Source: Tabrizicola_A sp965284335
GTDB taxonomy: Bacteria > Pseudomonadota > Alphaproteobacteria > Rhodobacterales > Rhodobacteraceae
Length of the DNA: 64,000 nucleotides
Reading direction: 5' to 3' (one strand)
Assembly: GCF_965284335.1 (NCBI RefSeq)
Contig: NZ_OZ260076.1
Positions 53,108 through 62,508 of this stretch are shown here, piece by piece. The translations under genes and the position numbers were made by a program. The stretch's first letter is position 1, and each line of letters starts with the position of its first letter. The notes below the pieces were generated by a model. The model saw only the letters and a program-made list of their open reading frames with translations, had not been told where the DNA came from and searched no databases.

Positions 53108-53668
53108 ATGGCGAGATCAGAGGCATTGGCCACATTTCTCACGGCGCTTGAAACGGCGCTCGATCGGGTGACGGGGCCCGGGGCTGCGGTTGCCGCCGAG
53201 TGTATCGACAGATGGCACGTTGAAGGGCCGGTGCAGCCTGCGCCGACACGGCTGCCCGTTTGCGAATTTATCGCACCGACCCTCGCTGCCTATTCCAGCC
53301 CTTTGGCCAAAGCTTTTGCCGACTTGCAGGGCCAGTTGCGCTGGCACCGCCGCACAGCGGCCAGCCCCCAGAATCTGGTCTTTTGGAACGGTCACGCCAA
53401 TGCCATGATCCTTGGCGCGGGCGGGCTGGAAGAGCGTGCCGATCTCTGGGTTGGCGCCACAGTCATGGCGCCCAGCACGCTTTATGACCTGCACAGCCAC
53501 CCACCGGCCGAAGTCTATTTGCCCCTGTCTCCCGGCGAATGGTGGAATGCCGAAATGGATTGGACAGATCCCGGTCTTGACGGGTTCATCTACAACCCAC
53601 CGGGAATTCAACATGCCATGCGCGCCGGATCAGCCCCGTTCTTGGCGCTTTGGGTTCTGCCGATCTAG
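53108..53668 (+). CDS. DMSP lyase-family cupin (DddQ/DddL-like)
   Basis: 186 residues. The cupin metal site is clear: HSHPPAEVYLPL gives His, then Glu four later and Tyr six later, and a further His (IQHAM) lies 38 residues after the first. This spacing equals that known for DddQ metal ligands (H125, E129, Y131, H163). These enzymes cleave dimethylsulfoniopropionate to dimethyl sulfide and acrylate. Activity of this member is inferred. It begins 21 bases after attR and reads away from the island, so it belongs to the backbone. No acrylate-handling genes are adjacent. Confidence 0.8.
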   Translation: MARSEALATFLTALETALDRVTGPGAAVAAECIDRWHVEGPVQPAPTRLPVCEFIAPTLAAYSSPLAKAFADLQGQLRWHRRTAASPQNLVFWNGHANAMILGAGGLEERADLWVGATVMAPSTLYDLHSHPPAEVYLPLSPGEWWNAEMDWTDPGLDGFIYNPPGIQHAMRAGSAPFLALWVLPI

Positions 53669-53673
53669 GCTCC

Positions 53674-53738
53674 CTCCTCGAGCACTTTGCGCTCGCGTCG
53701 GCGGTCAGACGCGACGCGTGCACAAAGTGCTCAAGGAG
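53674..53738. repeat. Large palindrome between the DMSP lyase-like gene and gyrB
   Basis: Arms CTCCTcGAGCACTTTG and CAAAGTGCTCaAGGAG pair over 15 of 16 positions; an inner stem GCGTCG/CGACGC lies in the loop. There is no T-run on either strand, so it is not a standard terminator, though it separates convergent genes. The right arm is shared with 19524-19549. Confidence 0.8.
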
Positions 53739-53754
53739 CGGTTATTTCAAGATA

Positions 53755-56205
53755 TCAAGCGTCCAGATTTTCCACGCTCAGCGCATTGGCCTGAATGAAC
53801 TCACGACGCGGTTCCACCACATCGCCCATCAGCTTCGAGAAGATGTCGTCAGCATCGGCCAAATCGTCGATCTTCACCTGCAACAGCGTGCGCGCTTCGG
53901 GGTCCAGCGTGGTTTCCCACAGTTGTTCTGGGTTCATCTCGCCCAGACCCTTGTAACGCTGTAGGGTCAGGCCCTTTTCGCCCTCGGCCAGAATGGATTT
54001 CAACAGGTCAATCGGCCCGTAAATCATCTGCTCGCGGTCTTTGCGTGTCAGCTTGGCTGGGGTCTTGTAAACATCGCGGTGCTGGCTGGCCAGATTGGCC
54101 AAGCGCCGCGCCTCACCCGAGCGCAAGACCGCACCATCCAGCGTGCGCAATTCCTCAACGCCCCGCAAAATACGGCTCAGACGAATGCCATGATCTTGGG
54201 TGATCCGCCCCGTCCAGCCCTTTTCATATTCGACCGCTACCAGATTGAGCCGTGCCGCCACGGCATCGGCCACCGCCTGCAAGTCGGCATCGGCACGGCC
54301 CGCGTCAAAGGCACCGGCCAGCGCGGCCTGTTCCAGAATCGGGCGCGGGTAATGGGTGGGGAAACTGTCCAGCGCCTTGCGGAAGGCGCGGGCGGCCTCC
54401 ACCACGCGGGCAAGATCCGCCCCGGCAATCTCTTCGCCGGTCTGAAGCCGCAGAACCGCGCCTTCAATGCCCATCTCGACCAGATAATCCTCCAGCGCGG
54501 CCTGGTCCTTCAGGTAAACCTCGGACTTGCCGCGCGCCACTTTGTAAAGCGGCGGCTGGGCGATATAGAGATAGCCACCCTCAATCAGTTCCGGCATCTG
54601 ACGGAAGAAGAAGGTCAACAGCAGCGTGCGGATATGCGCGCCGTCCACGTCGGCGTCGGTCATAATCACGACCTTGTGGTAGCGCAGCTTGCCAATGTTG
54701 AACTCATCGCGGCCAATCCCGGTGCCAAGCGCGGTGATCAGCGTGCCGATCTCTTGGCTCGAAAGCATTCGGTCAAACCGCGCGCGCTCCACGTTCAGGA
54801 TCTTGCCGCGCAGCGGCAGAACCGCCTGATTGCTGCGCGAGCGGCCCTGTTTGGCAGAACCGCCAGCGCTGTCACCCTCGACCAGAAAGATTTCCGATTT
54901 TGACGGATCGCGCTCCTGACAATCGGCCAGCTTGCCGGGCAAAGACGCCACATCCAGCGCGGTTTTGCGGCGCGTCAATTCACGCGCCTTACGCGCCGCC
55001 TCGCGCGCCATGGCCGCTTCAATGATCTTGCCGACAATCACCTTGGCATTGGCGGGGTTTTCTTCAAACCACTCGGCCAGCTTTTCGTTGACCAGATTTT
55101 CCACCGCCGGACGCACCTCGGAGGACACCAGCTTGTCCTTGGTCTGGCTGGAAAACTTCGGGTCCGGCACCTTGACCGACAGCACGCAGGTCAGCCCCTC
55201 GCGCGCATCATCGCCGGTGAAATCGACCTTTTCCTTTTTCGCAATGCCCGAAGATTGCGCATAGGCGTTGATCGTGCGCGTCAGCGCCCCACGGAAACCG
55301 GCCAAATGGGTGCCGCCGTCGCGCTGCGGAATGTTGTTGGTAAAGGGCAGCACCATTTCGTTGTAGCTGTCGTTCCACCACATGGCGACTTCCACCGTGA
55401 TGCCTGCACGCTCGCCCATCATATAAATCGGCTCGGCCATGATCGAGGATTTCGACCGGTCGATATACTTCACGAATTCCCGCACGCCGCCTTCATAGTA
55501 AAGTTCGGTCCGCAGCGGTTCGGCCGGGCGCTCATCCTCAATGATGATCCGTACGCCCGAATTCAGGAAAGCAAGCTCGCGCAGCCGGTGCTCCAGCGTC
55601 TTGAAGCTGTAATCAAGGTTCGAGAAGGTGCCATCAGGCGCGTTGGTTTTGGCTGATGCCAAAAACCGCACTTCGGTGCCCCGCTGGCCCGGCGCAGGGC
55701 CGACCTCATGCACATGCACCACACATTCGCCATGTTCAAACCGAGCGCGATATTCGATGTCATTGCGCCAGACCGTCAGCTCCAGCCACTCGGACAGCGC
55801 GTTGACCACCGACACGCCCACACCGTGCAGGCCGCCCGACACCTTATAGGCATTGCCGCCCTCATCGGTGTTGTTGAATTTGCCGCCCGCGTGCAGCTGG
55901 GTCATGATGACCTCGGCCGCCGAGACGCCCTCTTCCTTGTGCATGTCCACCGGAATGCCGCGCCCGTTGTCGCGAACCGAAACCGAGCTGTCGGCGTGGA
56001 TCTTTACGGTCACAGCCGTGGCATGACCGGCCAGCGCCTCGTCAATGCCATTGTCGACCACCTCATAAACCATGTGATGCAGACCCGACCCATCGTCGGT
56101 GTCGCCAATATACATGCCGGGGCGCTTGCGAACTGCCTCTAACCCCTTGAGAACTTTGATCGAATCTGCGCCGTAGCTTTCCGGCTTTTTGGGCTCTTCG
56201 GCCAT
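53755..56205 (-). CDS. gyrB: DNA gyrase subunit B
   Basis: 816 residues, usual for the family. The GHKL ATPase (VRKRPGMYIGDTDDGSGLH, VVDNGIDEALAGH), transducer, Toprim (EGDSAGGSAKQGRSR, PLRGKILNVE) and C-terminal YKGLGEMNPEQLWETT parts are in order. With GyrA it introduces negative supercoils. It lies downstream of dnaN-recF with a LysE gene between, 81 bases after the LysE stop. Confidence 0.98.
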   Translation of the reverse strand: MAEEPKKPESYGADSIKVLKGLEAVRKRPGMYIGDTDDGSGLHHMVYEVVDNGIDEALAGHATAVTVKIHADSSVSVRDNGRGIPVDMHKEEGVSAAEVIMTQLHAGGKFNNTDEGGNAYKVSGGLHGVGVSVVNALSEWLELTVWRNDIEYRARFEHGECVVHVHEVGPAPGQRGTEVRFLASAKTNAPDGTFSNLDYSFKTLEHRLRELAFLNSGVRIIIEDERPAEPLRTELYYEGGVREFVKYIDRSKSSIMAEPIYMMGERAGITVEVAMWWNDSYNEMVLPFTNNIPQRDGGTHLAGFRGALTRTINAYAQSSGIAKKEKVDFTGDDAREGLTCVLSVKVPDPKFSSQTKDKLVSSEVRPAVENLVNEKLAEWFEENPANAKVIVGKIIEAAMAREAARKARELTRRKTALDVASLPGKLADCQERDPSKSEIFLVEGDSAGGSAKQGRSRSNQAVLPLRGKILNVERARFDRMLSSQEIGTLITALGTGIGRDEFNIGKLRYHKVVIMTDADVDGAHIRTLLLTFFFRQMPELIEGGYLYIAQPPLYKVARGKSEVYLKDQAALEDYLVEMGIEGAVLRLQTGEEIAGADLARVVEAARAFRKALDSFPTHYPRPILEQAALAGAFDAGRADADLQAVADAVAARLNLVAVEYEKGWTGRITQDHGIRLSRILRGVEELRTLDGAVLRSGEARRLANLASQHRDVYKTPAKLTRKDREQMIYGPIDLLKSILAEGEKGLTLQRYKGLGEMNPEQLWETTLDPEARTLLQVKIDDLADADDIFSKLMGDVVEPRREFIQANALSVENLDA

Positions 56206-56286
56206 GTGGTCTTTATCCCTTGAAGTGTCCGCGACTTATAGCGGTTCAGGGGGGCAATGTCACGTCTTGGACACAAGATTTGGTGG

Positions 56287-56907
56287 TCAAAGGAAGGGGA
56301 TGACCAAAGCGACACCAATCAGCAAGATGCCAGAAAACACGTTCAGCCGCCGCACGGCCTCGGGACTTTGCAAAAGCTTTCGCGCACGGTCGAGAAAAAG
56401 CGCCAAGGCCAGATTTCCGGCCATTGGCACCAGCGCCGATACCGAAATGATAAGCGTGGTATCCACCGCGGTAAGCCCGCCAAGCCTGAAGAATCCCGGC
56501 AGCGCGCCCATATAGAACAAGATCGCCTTAGGGTTGCCGATCACCGCCGCAAGGCCTACCGAAAAACCGGCCCATAGGCCGGGTTTTGTCAATCGGCTGT
56601 CGGCCCCGCCAAGACTGCCCGACTTGCGGATCAACATCACGCCCATAACAAGGAAAATCGCAGCCGCCAGCCAACGCAACAAGGACAGGATATCGCCATA
56701 AGCGCTTTCCACCCAAGTCAGGCCCAAAATGGCCAGTAAGGGCCAAACCAAATCGCCCAAGGCCACCCCGACAGCCAAAGGCCAAGCCGCCGCCATACCG
56801 CCCGACAAAGACCGCGCCAGCAGGGCCACCCAAACCGGTCCTGGAACTGCCCACAGGCCCACCATGCCAAGCGCATAAAGGCCCAGCTCCACCCAAGAGA
56901 TTGTCAT
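56287..56907 (-). CDS. LysE family amino-acid exporter
   Basis: 206 residues with about six hydrophobic helices. GLWAVPGPVWVALLARSL near the start and GFSVGLAAVIGNPKAILFYMGALPGFF in the middle carry the LysE/RhtB hallmarks (PGP and NPK). It should export amino acids or related compounds across the inner membrane. Its ATG overlaps the recF stop (ATGA), so it is translationally coupled to a DNA-repair gene and sits inside the dnaN-recF-gyrB cluster, where it has no evident link. Confidence 0.9.
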   Translation of the reverse strand: MTISWVELGLYALGMVGLWAVPGPVWVALLARSLSGGMAAAWPLAVGVALGDLVWPLLAILGLTWVESAYGDILSLLRWLAAAIFLVMGVMLIRKSGSLGGADSRLTKPGLWAGFSVGLAAVIGNPKAILFYMGALPGFFRLGGLTAVDTTLIISVSALVPMAGNLALALFLDRARKLLQSPEAVRRLNVFSGILLIGVALVIPFL

Positions 56908-58007
56908 TCCGAAATCCTTGAAACACCATTGTCGTCGCGGATCGTTACGACAGATCCCCGATCTCCCATCGCTTCAAACAGCGCGGCCTCGGTGCCTGTC
57001 ATAATGGCCTGCGCGCCCAATGCACAGATTTCGTCATAAAGTGCAGCCCGCCGGGAAATGTCCAGATGTGCGGCGACTTCATCCAGCAAGATGACCGGCG
57101 CGCGGCCCAGATCAGCGGCCAAAGCACGGGCATTGGCAAGGATCAGGCTGATCAGCAGGGCCTTTTGTTCGCCCGTTGAGCATTGCCCGGCCTCGGCCCC
57201 TTTTGAAACATAGATCGCCCGCAGATCGCTGCGATGCGGTCCTTGCAAGGTGCGCCCCGCCGCCATATCGCGCCGTCGCCCTTCGACCAAAGCCAATGCC
57301 AAATCCTCCGCGGGCAATTCTGTCCCGCCATCCGGCCCGGTCAGGGCCAAATCGGCGCGCGGAAAGGCCGATCCGTTGCTTTGTGCGTGCGCCAGTCGGT
57401 CAAGGGCGGCCAAGCGGTTGGAGATTATGGCGGTTCCCGCCTCCACCATCTGTGCCTCAAGTGCCGCATACCACCGCGCGTCACTGACCTGATCTTTCAA
57501 CAATCGATTCCGATCGCGCATGGCCTTTTCATAGGCCAAGCTCACTTCGGCATGATCTGGAATAAATGACAGTGTGATGCGGTCCAGAAATCGCCGCCGT
57601 CCCTCGGCCGCCTCGATCCACAGCCGATCCATGGCCGGCACCAACCAAAGGATGCGCAAGATACGGGCCAAAGCTGTCTGTGGCGCAGGTTTTCCGTCAA
57701 TGCGCAGGCTGCGCGCCTCGCCAGCCTCGGCCCCGGTTTCAATGTCGTGATCCGCCGCAATGCCCGAAACCCGCGCCGCCAATTTCCAGCCCAAAGCCTC
57801 GGGACGTCGCGCCAGATCCTCCGCCGCCGCCCGTCGCAGCCCGCGCCCGGGCGATAGCAAGGACACAGCTTCCAAGATATTGGTTTTCCCCGCCCCATTG
57901 GCCCCGACCAGCGCGACAGGTCGCCCGTCGAAAACCAGCTTCGCCGCCTTGTGGCTGCGGAAATGCGACAGGGTCAGCGATGTGATGGCAAGCCCACTCA
58001 ACGCCAA
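56904..58007 (-). CDS. recF: DNA repair and recombination protein RecF
   Basis: 367 residues. The SMC-like ATPase has Walker A GANGAGKTN, the signature CSTGEQKALLISL and Walker B VILLDEVAAHLD. RecF with RecO and RecR loads RecA at single-strand gaps. It follows dnaN by 64 bases, with a GC-rich hairpin between, and is coupled to the LysE gene. Confidence 0.96.
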   Translation of the reverse strand: MALSGLAITSLTLSHFRSHKAAKLVFDGRPVALVGANGAGKTNILEAVSLLSPGRGLRRAAAEDLARRPEALGWKLAARVSGIAADHDIETGAEAGEARSLRIDGKPAPQTALARILRILWLVPAMDRLWIEAAEGRRRFLDRITLSFIPDHAEVSLAYEKAMRDRNRLLKDQVSDARWYAALEAQMVEAGTAIISNRLAALDRLAHAQSNGSAFPRADLALTGPDGGTELPAEDLALALVEGRRRDMAAGRTLQGPHRSDLRAIYVSKGAEAGQCSTGEQKALLISLILANARALAADLGRAPVILLDEVAAHLDISRRAALYDEICALGAQAIMTGTEAALFEAMGDRGSVVTIRDDNGVSRISE

Positions 58008-58024
58008 CGCCTTTCATCTGTTCA

Positions 58025-58068
58025 TAAATATCCCACGGGGGTCCGGGGGTGTGAAACCCCCGGGGGGC
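58025..58068 (-). repeat. GC-rich intergenic hairpin of rhodobacteral type
   Basis: Between dnaN and recF the minus strand reads CCGGGGGTTTCACACCCCCGG, followed by ACCCCCGTGGGATATTTATG. The seven-base stem is perfect. Very similar hairpin-plus-GATATTT elements are familiar at gene ends in Rhodobacterales; here it lies inside an apparent operon and may attenuate or process the transcript. Confidence 0.65.
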
Positions 58069-58071
58069 AGG

Positions 58072-59190
58072 TCACACGCGCATCGGCATCACGACATAGA
58101 CCGCGCTCATGTCATTGCCTTCGCGCATCAAGGTCGGATCGCCTGACGAATTGAACAGGAACACGGCGTTCTCGCGGTCCACTTGGCTGGCAATTTCCAG
58201 GAGGTATTTGGCGTTAAAGCCAATTTCCAAACGCTCGTCGGAATAGGCCACGGCCAATTCTTCCTCGGCCGCCCCAGAATCGGGTGCGTTGACCGACAGC
58301 ACCAGCCGATCCTCATCCAATGCCAGCTTCACCGCGCGCGAGCGTTCGGAGGACACAGTGGCCACCCGGTCCACCGCCTTGGCGAATTCGGATGCATCCA
58401 CTTCTAGCCGTTTGGTGTTTCCGGTCGGGATGACGCGGGTGTAATCGGGGAAGGTGCCGTCGATCACTTTGGAGGTCAGCATGATCGCCGGGGTGGCAAA
58501 GCGCACTTTGGTCTCTGAGACCGACACCGCAATCTGCGCCTCGTCATCGTCCAACAGTTTGCGCAACTCGTTCACCGTTTTGCGCGGCACGATCACGCCC
58601 GGCATCCCTGCCGCACCATCGGGCAGAGGGGCATCAATGCGGGCAAGACGGTGGCCGTCCGTGGCCACACAGCGCAGCACCGCTCCTGCATCACCCGTCG
58701 CGGTGTGCATATAGACCCCGTTCAGATAATAGCGGGTCTCCTCGGTGGAAATGGCAAATTTCGCCTTATCAAACAGCCGCCGCAACACCGCCGCGGGGGC
58801 CGAGAAATTCGATGAATATTCGCTGGTTGCCATCACCGGGAAATCTTCGCGCGGCAGCGTGGCGAGGTTAAAGCTTGACCGACCTGCGGTAATGGCCAAC
58901 CGGCCACTTGCGGCATCTTCGGTAAGGTTGACCAGCGCCCCATCCGGCAGTTTGCGCACAATCTCATGCAGCAGAACTGCCGAAACCGTGGTCGCACCTG
59001 CGCGTTCAACCATAGCTGCGGCGCGGTCTACAACCTCGATATCCAGATCGGTGGCGCGAAATGAAACCTGCGCCCCCTCGGCTTCGATCAGCACATTGGC
59101 CAAAATCGGAATGGTATTGCGACGTTCCACAACAGACTGCGCCTGAGCCAGCGCCTTCAGGAGCGTGCCACGTTCGATCGAAAGTTTCAT
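58072..59190 (-). CDS. dnaN: DNA polymerase III beta sliding clamp
   Basis: 372 residues from the ATG at MKLSIERGTLLKAL, the family's standard start; the frame extends 35 codons further upstream without resemblance. Three clamp domains are visible (RNTIPILANVLIEAEG; LRRLFDKAKFAIS; RDFEVDASEF-like FAKAVDRVATVSSERSRAVKL) and the C-terminus ends VVMPMRV. It forms the processivity ring of the replicase. Downstream of dnaA by about 130 bases, same strand. Confidence 0.98.
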   Translation of the reverse strand: MKLSIERGTLLKALAQAQSVVERRNTIPILANVLIEAEGAQVSFRATDLDIEVVDRAAAMVERAGATTVSAVLLHEIVRKLPDGALVNLTEDAASGRLAITAGRSSFNLATLPREDFPVMATSEYSSNFSAPAAVLRRLFDKAKFAISTEETRYYLNGVYMHTATGDAGAVLRCVATDGHRLARIDAPLPDGAAGMPGVIVPRKTVNELRKLLDDDEAQIAVSVSETKVRFATPAIMLTSKVIDGTFPDYTRVIPTGNTKRLEVDASEFAKAVDRVATVSSERSRAVKLALDEDRLVLSVNAPDSGAAEEELAVAYSDERLEIGFNAKYLLEIASQVDRENAVFLFNSSGDPTLMREGNDMSAVYVVMPMRV

Positions 59191-59319
59191 CTCTACCATC
59201 CCTTCAACGCCAACCCCAAGGGTCAAGCGATTGATCCGACAAAAGCCGGTTACAAGTGTTTTCAGGACATTGGGGGCGATTGCCCGGCCCGTCAAGGGGG
59301 CGTCAAAAACCGGTTTGGC

Positions 59320-60702
59320 TTAGCCCTGCAACAACCGCTTCAGCAGGTTCAAATCGTCGCTTAACTGGCTATCGGTGGCGATCAATTCTTCGATCTTGCG
59401 CACGCCATGCATGATGGTCGTGTGATCGCGCCCACCAAAGCGACGACCGATTTCGGGCAAGCTGCGCGGGGTCAATTGTTTGGCCAGATACATCGCCACC
59501 TGACGCGGGCGGGCAATGTTGCGCAGCCGTTTGGGGCCGATCATGTCTGACAGGCGGATATTGTAATGCTCCGCCACTTTGCGCTGAATTTCTTCGATCG
59601 TCAGCTTGCGGTCCGAGGCGCGCAGGATATCGGCCAGACAATCTTGTGCCAGTTCCAGCGTGATTTCGCGGCCCACAAGGCTGGCAAAGGCGAACAACCG
59701 CGTCAGCGCGCCTTCCAGCACGCGCACATTCGTGGTGATGCGGTGCGACAGGAAATCCAGAACGCCTGGCGCGATTTGCAGACCCGGATATTGCTGGCGA
59801 TAGATCTCGACCTTTTGCTGCAAGATGCCCAGCCGCAGTTCATAATCGGTGGGGTGCAGATCAACAACCAGCCCGCATTGCAGACGGCTTTTGATACGGT
59901 CTTCCAGATCCTTGATCTCGCCCGGCGCGCGGTCTGCCGAAATGACGATCTGTTTGTTCTGGTCAACCAAGGCGTTGAAGGTGTGGAAAAACTCTTCCTG
60001 CGTGCTGTCCTTGCCGGCGATGAACTGCACATCATCCACCATCAGCACGTCGACCGACCGGAAGATCTCTTTGAAATCCATGATCTGCTTGTCACGCAGC
60101 GCCTGAACAAAGCGATACATGAACTGTTCGGCCGACAGATATAGCACCCGCAGATCGGGCTGGCGGGCCTGCAATTCATGGGCGATGGCATGCATCAGGT
60201 GGGTCTTGCCCAAACCTACGCCGCCATAGAGGAACAGCGGATTAAATGTGACCGGCCCACCCTCGGCCACGCGGCGCGCGGCGGCATGGGCCAATTCGTT
60301 CGGTTTGCCGACGACAAAGCTGTCAAAGGTAAAGCGGGCATCCAGTGCCGCGCCGGGCAATTCCTCCTCGGACGCAACACGGCGCTGCGCCAGTTTCGGG
60401 CGCGCAGTCTTGGCGGGGATTTTGGCCGCTTGGCTCACACGCGGGGCCTGCGCCGGTGCAGCGGTCGGCACGAAAAACTCAAGCCGGGCAACTTCGCTGC
60501 CCGAGGCGTTCAATTGACGCAAGATATGGTCAGAGAAATTGCGGGAGACCCAGTCGCCAAAAAAGCTTGTGGGCACTTCAAAGCGGGCCAGCGGGCCGCG
60601 CAACTCTGCAAGACGAATCGGTTCGATCCAAGTTGTGTAATTGTTGCGCCCAACGCGCTTAATCAACTCTTCCCGCAGCTTGCCCCAGGCCTCGTTCGTC
60701 AT
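59320..60702 (-). CDS. dnaA: Chromosomal replication initiator DnaA
   Basis: 460 residues from the ATG at MTNEAWGKLREELIKRVG, with GGAAGAAG upstream. Domain III has Walker A GGVGLGKTHL and Walker B VLMVDDVQFIAGK; domain IV ends with the DnaA-box-binding motif FGGRDHTTIMHGVRKIE. It binds the origin and opens it for replication. With dnaN, recF and gyrB on the same strand it forms the classic replication cluster. Confidence 0.98.
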   Translation of the reverse strand: MTNEAWGKLREELIKRVGRNNYTTWIEPIRLAELRGPLARFEVPTSFFGDWVSRNFSDHILRQLNASGSEVARLEFFVPTAAPAQAPRVSQAAKIPAKTARPKLAQRRVASEEELPGAALDARFTFDSFVVGKPNELAHAAARRVAEGGPVTFNPLFLYGGVGLGKTHLMHAIAHELQARQPDLRVLYLSAEQFMYRFVQALRDKQIMDFKEIFRSVDVLMVDDVQFIAGKDSTQEEFFHTFNALVDQNKQIVISADRAPGEIKDLEDRIKSRLQCGLVVDLHPTDYELRLGILQQKVEIYRQQYPGLQIAPGVLDFLSHRITTNVRVLEGALTRLFAFASLVGREITLELAQDCLADILRASDRKLTIEEIQRKVAEHYNIRLSDMIGPKRLRNIARPRQVAMYLAKQLTPRSLPEIGRRFGGRDHTTIMHGVRKIEELIATDSQLSDDLNLLKRLLQG

Positions 60703-61186
60703 TCTTCTTCCGTCCCTGGCCTTTCCGGACAAACCCCGGTGGCGCATTAATTTTTGTTTCACCAAACCACGAAACAAACCCCCAAGGGACGGCACACCAA
60801 ACGCGAGCTTGCCCAATAGGCAAGAGCATCAGGTGACCCAAAACACAACAATGAGACATCAGAGGTGTATCTGATGCCGCACGGTTCCGTTTTTCAGGCT
60901 GCGCAAGCAGCAGACTGATCAACGCAATGATTTTGAACGATTATTCTTAGTTATATTCCCAACAATTTTGGCAGCGTCGGGCGTCGTCTCGTTCAAAGTT
61001 GCGTTGGTTTTCCCCAAGTGGTCGTGAATCGCAAGGTGACGTTAGCAACCCGTCACGACCCGGCGCAACCGAACTCTTCGCTTGACAGGCTTTGGCCAAA
61101 GCGAATCTGAAAGCCTGTGCAAAAGGGCAACGCTGCCCCGTCAAATTCCATAAAAAATGGGGCGGCAGGGCACGAATCTCAGCCAT
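60703..61186. other. dnaA-rpsT intergenic region
   Basis: About 480 bases upstream of dnaA. I see an inverted repeat CATCAGA / TCTGATG (60858-60877) and an AT-rich patch at about 60925-60970. No exact TTATCCACA-type DnaA boxes were found, so an origin here is not supported. A minus-strand open stretch at 60947-61201 has no known motif. Confidence 0.5.
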
Positions 61187-61220
61187 GAAAAAGGGGCACA
61201 TCCCATTGGATGCGCCCCAA
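61187..61220 (-). terminator. Terminator of rpsT
   Basis: Stem GGGGC-A-CATCC / GGATG-C-GCCCC (one mismatch, short loop), followed on the minus strand by TTTTT. It begins 24 bases after the rpsT stop. Confidence 0.82.
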
Positions 61221-61243
61221 TCTTAAGAATCGGTTAACGCCGA

Positions 61244-61519
61244 TCAGGCTTGCGGTGCCGCCAGCGCTTTGACCCGCGAGGTCAGGCGCGACATTTTGCG
61301 CGAGGCGGTGTTCTTGTGCAGAACGCCCTTGGTCACACCGCGCATCAGTTCGGGCTGGGCTGCGGCCAGTGCGGTTGCAGCGGCATCAGCATTGCCAGCG
61401 GACAGCGCCTCTTCGACCTTGCGCAGGAAGGTGCGGATACGCGAACGGCGGGCTTTGTTGATATCCTGACGTGCCTCGGACTGACGGGCGCGCTTTTTGG
61501 ACTGGGCGGTATTTGCCAT
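61244..61519 (-). CDS. rpsT: 30S ribosomal protein S20
   Basis: 91 residues from the ATG at MANTAQSKKRARQSE, the standard S20 start. It is highly basic and helical; the MRGVTKGVLHKNTASRKMSRL segment near the C-terminus is characteristic. It binds 16S rRNA early in assembly. Its place between enoyl-CoA hydratase and dnaA is common in this group. Confidence 0.97.
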   Translation of the reverse strand: MANTAQSKKRARQSEARQDINKARRSRIRTFLRKVEEALSAGNADAAATALAAAQPELMRGVTKGVLHKNTASRKMSRLTSRVKALAAPQA

Positions 61520-61671
61520 GGGCTGAACTTTCTTCGGGTCGGTTGTGTCAATTGATTGCACGAAAGCCCCGAAGCCCCCTTCCAACGGAAAGAGAATCGT
61601 TCACGCCTATAGCGGGCCCACGCGCATGTGGGGTGGCGGATAGCCGCCCCTGCACGAAATTGCAACCTGAA

Positions 61672-62448
61672 TCAGCGGTCGCGGAATTGCGGCTGCCGCT
61701 TTTCGACAAAAGCAGCCATGCCTTCCTTTTGGTCTTCCGTGGCAAAGGCCGCATGAAACGCGCGGCGTTCGAACAAAAGACCTTCGCGCAGCGTGGTTTC
61801 CAACGCCCGATTGACCGATTCCTTGACCGTCATTGCAATGACGGCGGATTTTTCGGCGATCTTGGCGGCACATTTCATCGCCTCATCGCGCAGCTGAGCC
61901 GCCGGCACGACCCGGCTGACCAAGCCCGCACGCTCGGCCTCGGCGGCGTCCATAAAGCGGCCTGTCAGGTTCATATCCATCGCCTTGGCCTTGCCAACCA
62001 ACCGCGTTAGACGCTGCGTGCCGCCCATCCCAGCCACGATTCCCAGATTGATCTCGGGCTGGCCAAACTTGGCCGTGTCAGCGGCGATAATGAAATCGCA
62101 CATCATCGCCAACTCACAGCCGCCACCCAAGCAATAGCCAGCCACTGCAGCGATCACCGGTTTGCGGGTGCGGGCGATGGCCTCGGCCTCGGGGCCGAAA
62201 AGATCGTTGAAATAGACGTCGACATAAGACTTTTCCGCCATTTCGCGCACATCGGCACCAGCGGCAAAGGCCTTGTCCGACCCCGTCACCACAATGCAGC
62301 GCACCTTGTCATCGCGATCCGCCGCGCCGATGGCATCCGCCAATTCCGACATCATCTTGATATTCAATGCATTCATCGCATCGGGGCGATTCAGCCGGAT
62401 CAAGCAAGTATAGTCTTCAATCTCAACGATCAGGGTTTCATAGGCCAT
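61672..62448 (-). CDS. Enoyl-CoA hydratase
   Basis: 258 residues. Crotonase features: LNRPDAMNALN, AFAAGADVREM (oxyanion hole), GYCLGGGCELAMMCD, and the catalytic Glu in FGQPEINLGIVAGMGGTQRL. The second catalytic Glu is expected in the GYCLGGGCEL segment and is present. It hydrates trans-2-enoyl-CoA in beta-oxidation, which would feed electrons to the ETF encoded at the start of the window. It lies about 60 bases after mutM on the same strand. Confidence 0.93.
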   Translation of the reverse strand: MAYETLIVEIEDYTCLIRLNRPDAMNALNIKMMSELADAIGAADRDDKVRCIVVTGSDKAFAAGADVREMAEKSYVDVYFNDLFGPEAEAIARTRKPVIAAVAGYCLGGGCELAMMCDFIIAADTAKFGQPEINLGIVAGMGGTQRLTRLVGKAKAMDMNLTGRFMDAAEAERAGLVSRVVPAAQLRDEAMKCAAKIAEKSAVIAMTVKESVNRALETTLREGLLFERRAFHAAFATEDQKEGMAAFVEKRQPQFRDR

Positions 62449-62508
62449 GGCAGTGGCTCCTGTGGTTTTGTTGGGCGGACTCCTAGCAGCAACGCGGGCG
62501 CAATCAAG

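Noticed and set aside
60703..61186. Chromosomal origin upstream of dnaA
   Set aside because: I found no clear DnaA boxes, and in alphaproteobacteria the origin is often not beside dnaA.
60947..61201. An 84-codon minus-strand frame between dnaA and rpsT
   Set aside because: It starts inside the rpsT terminator hairpin and has no known motif.
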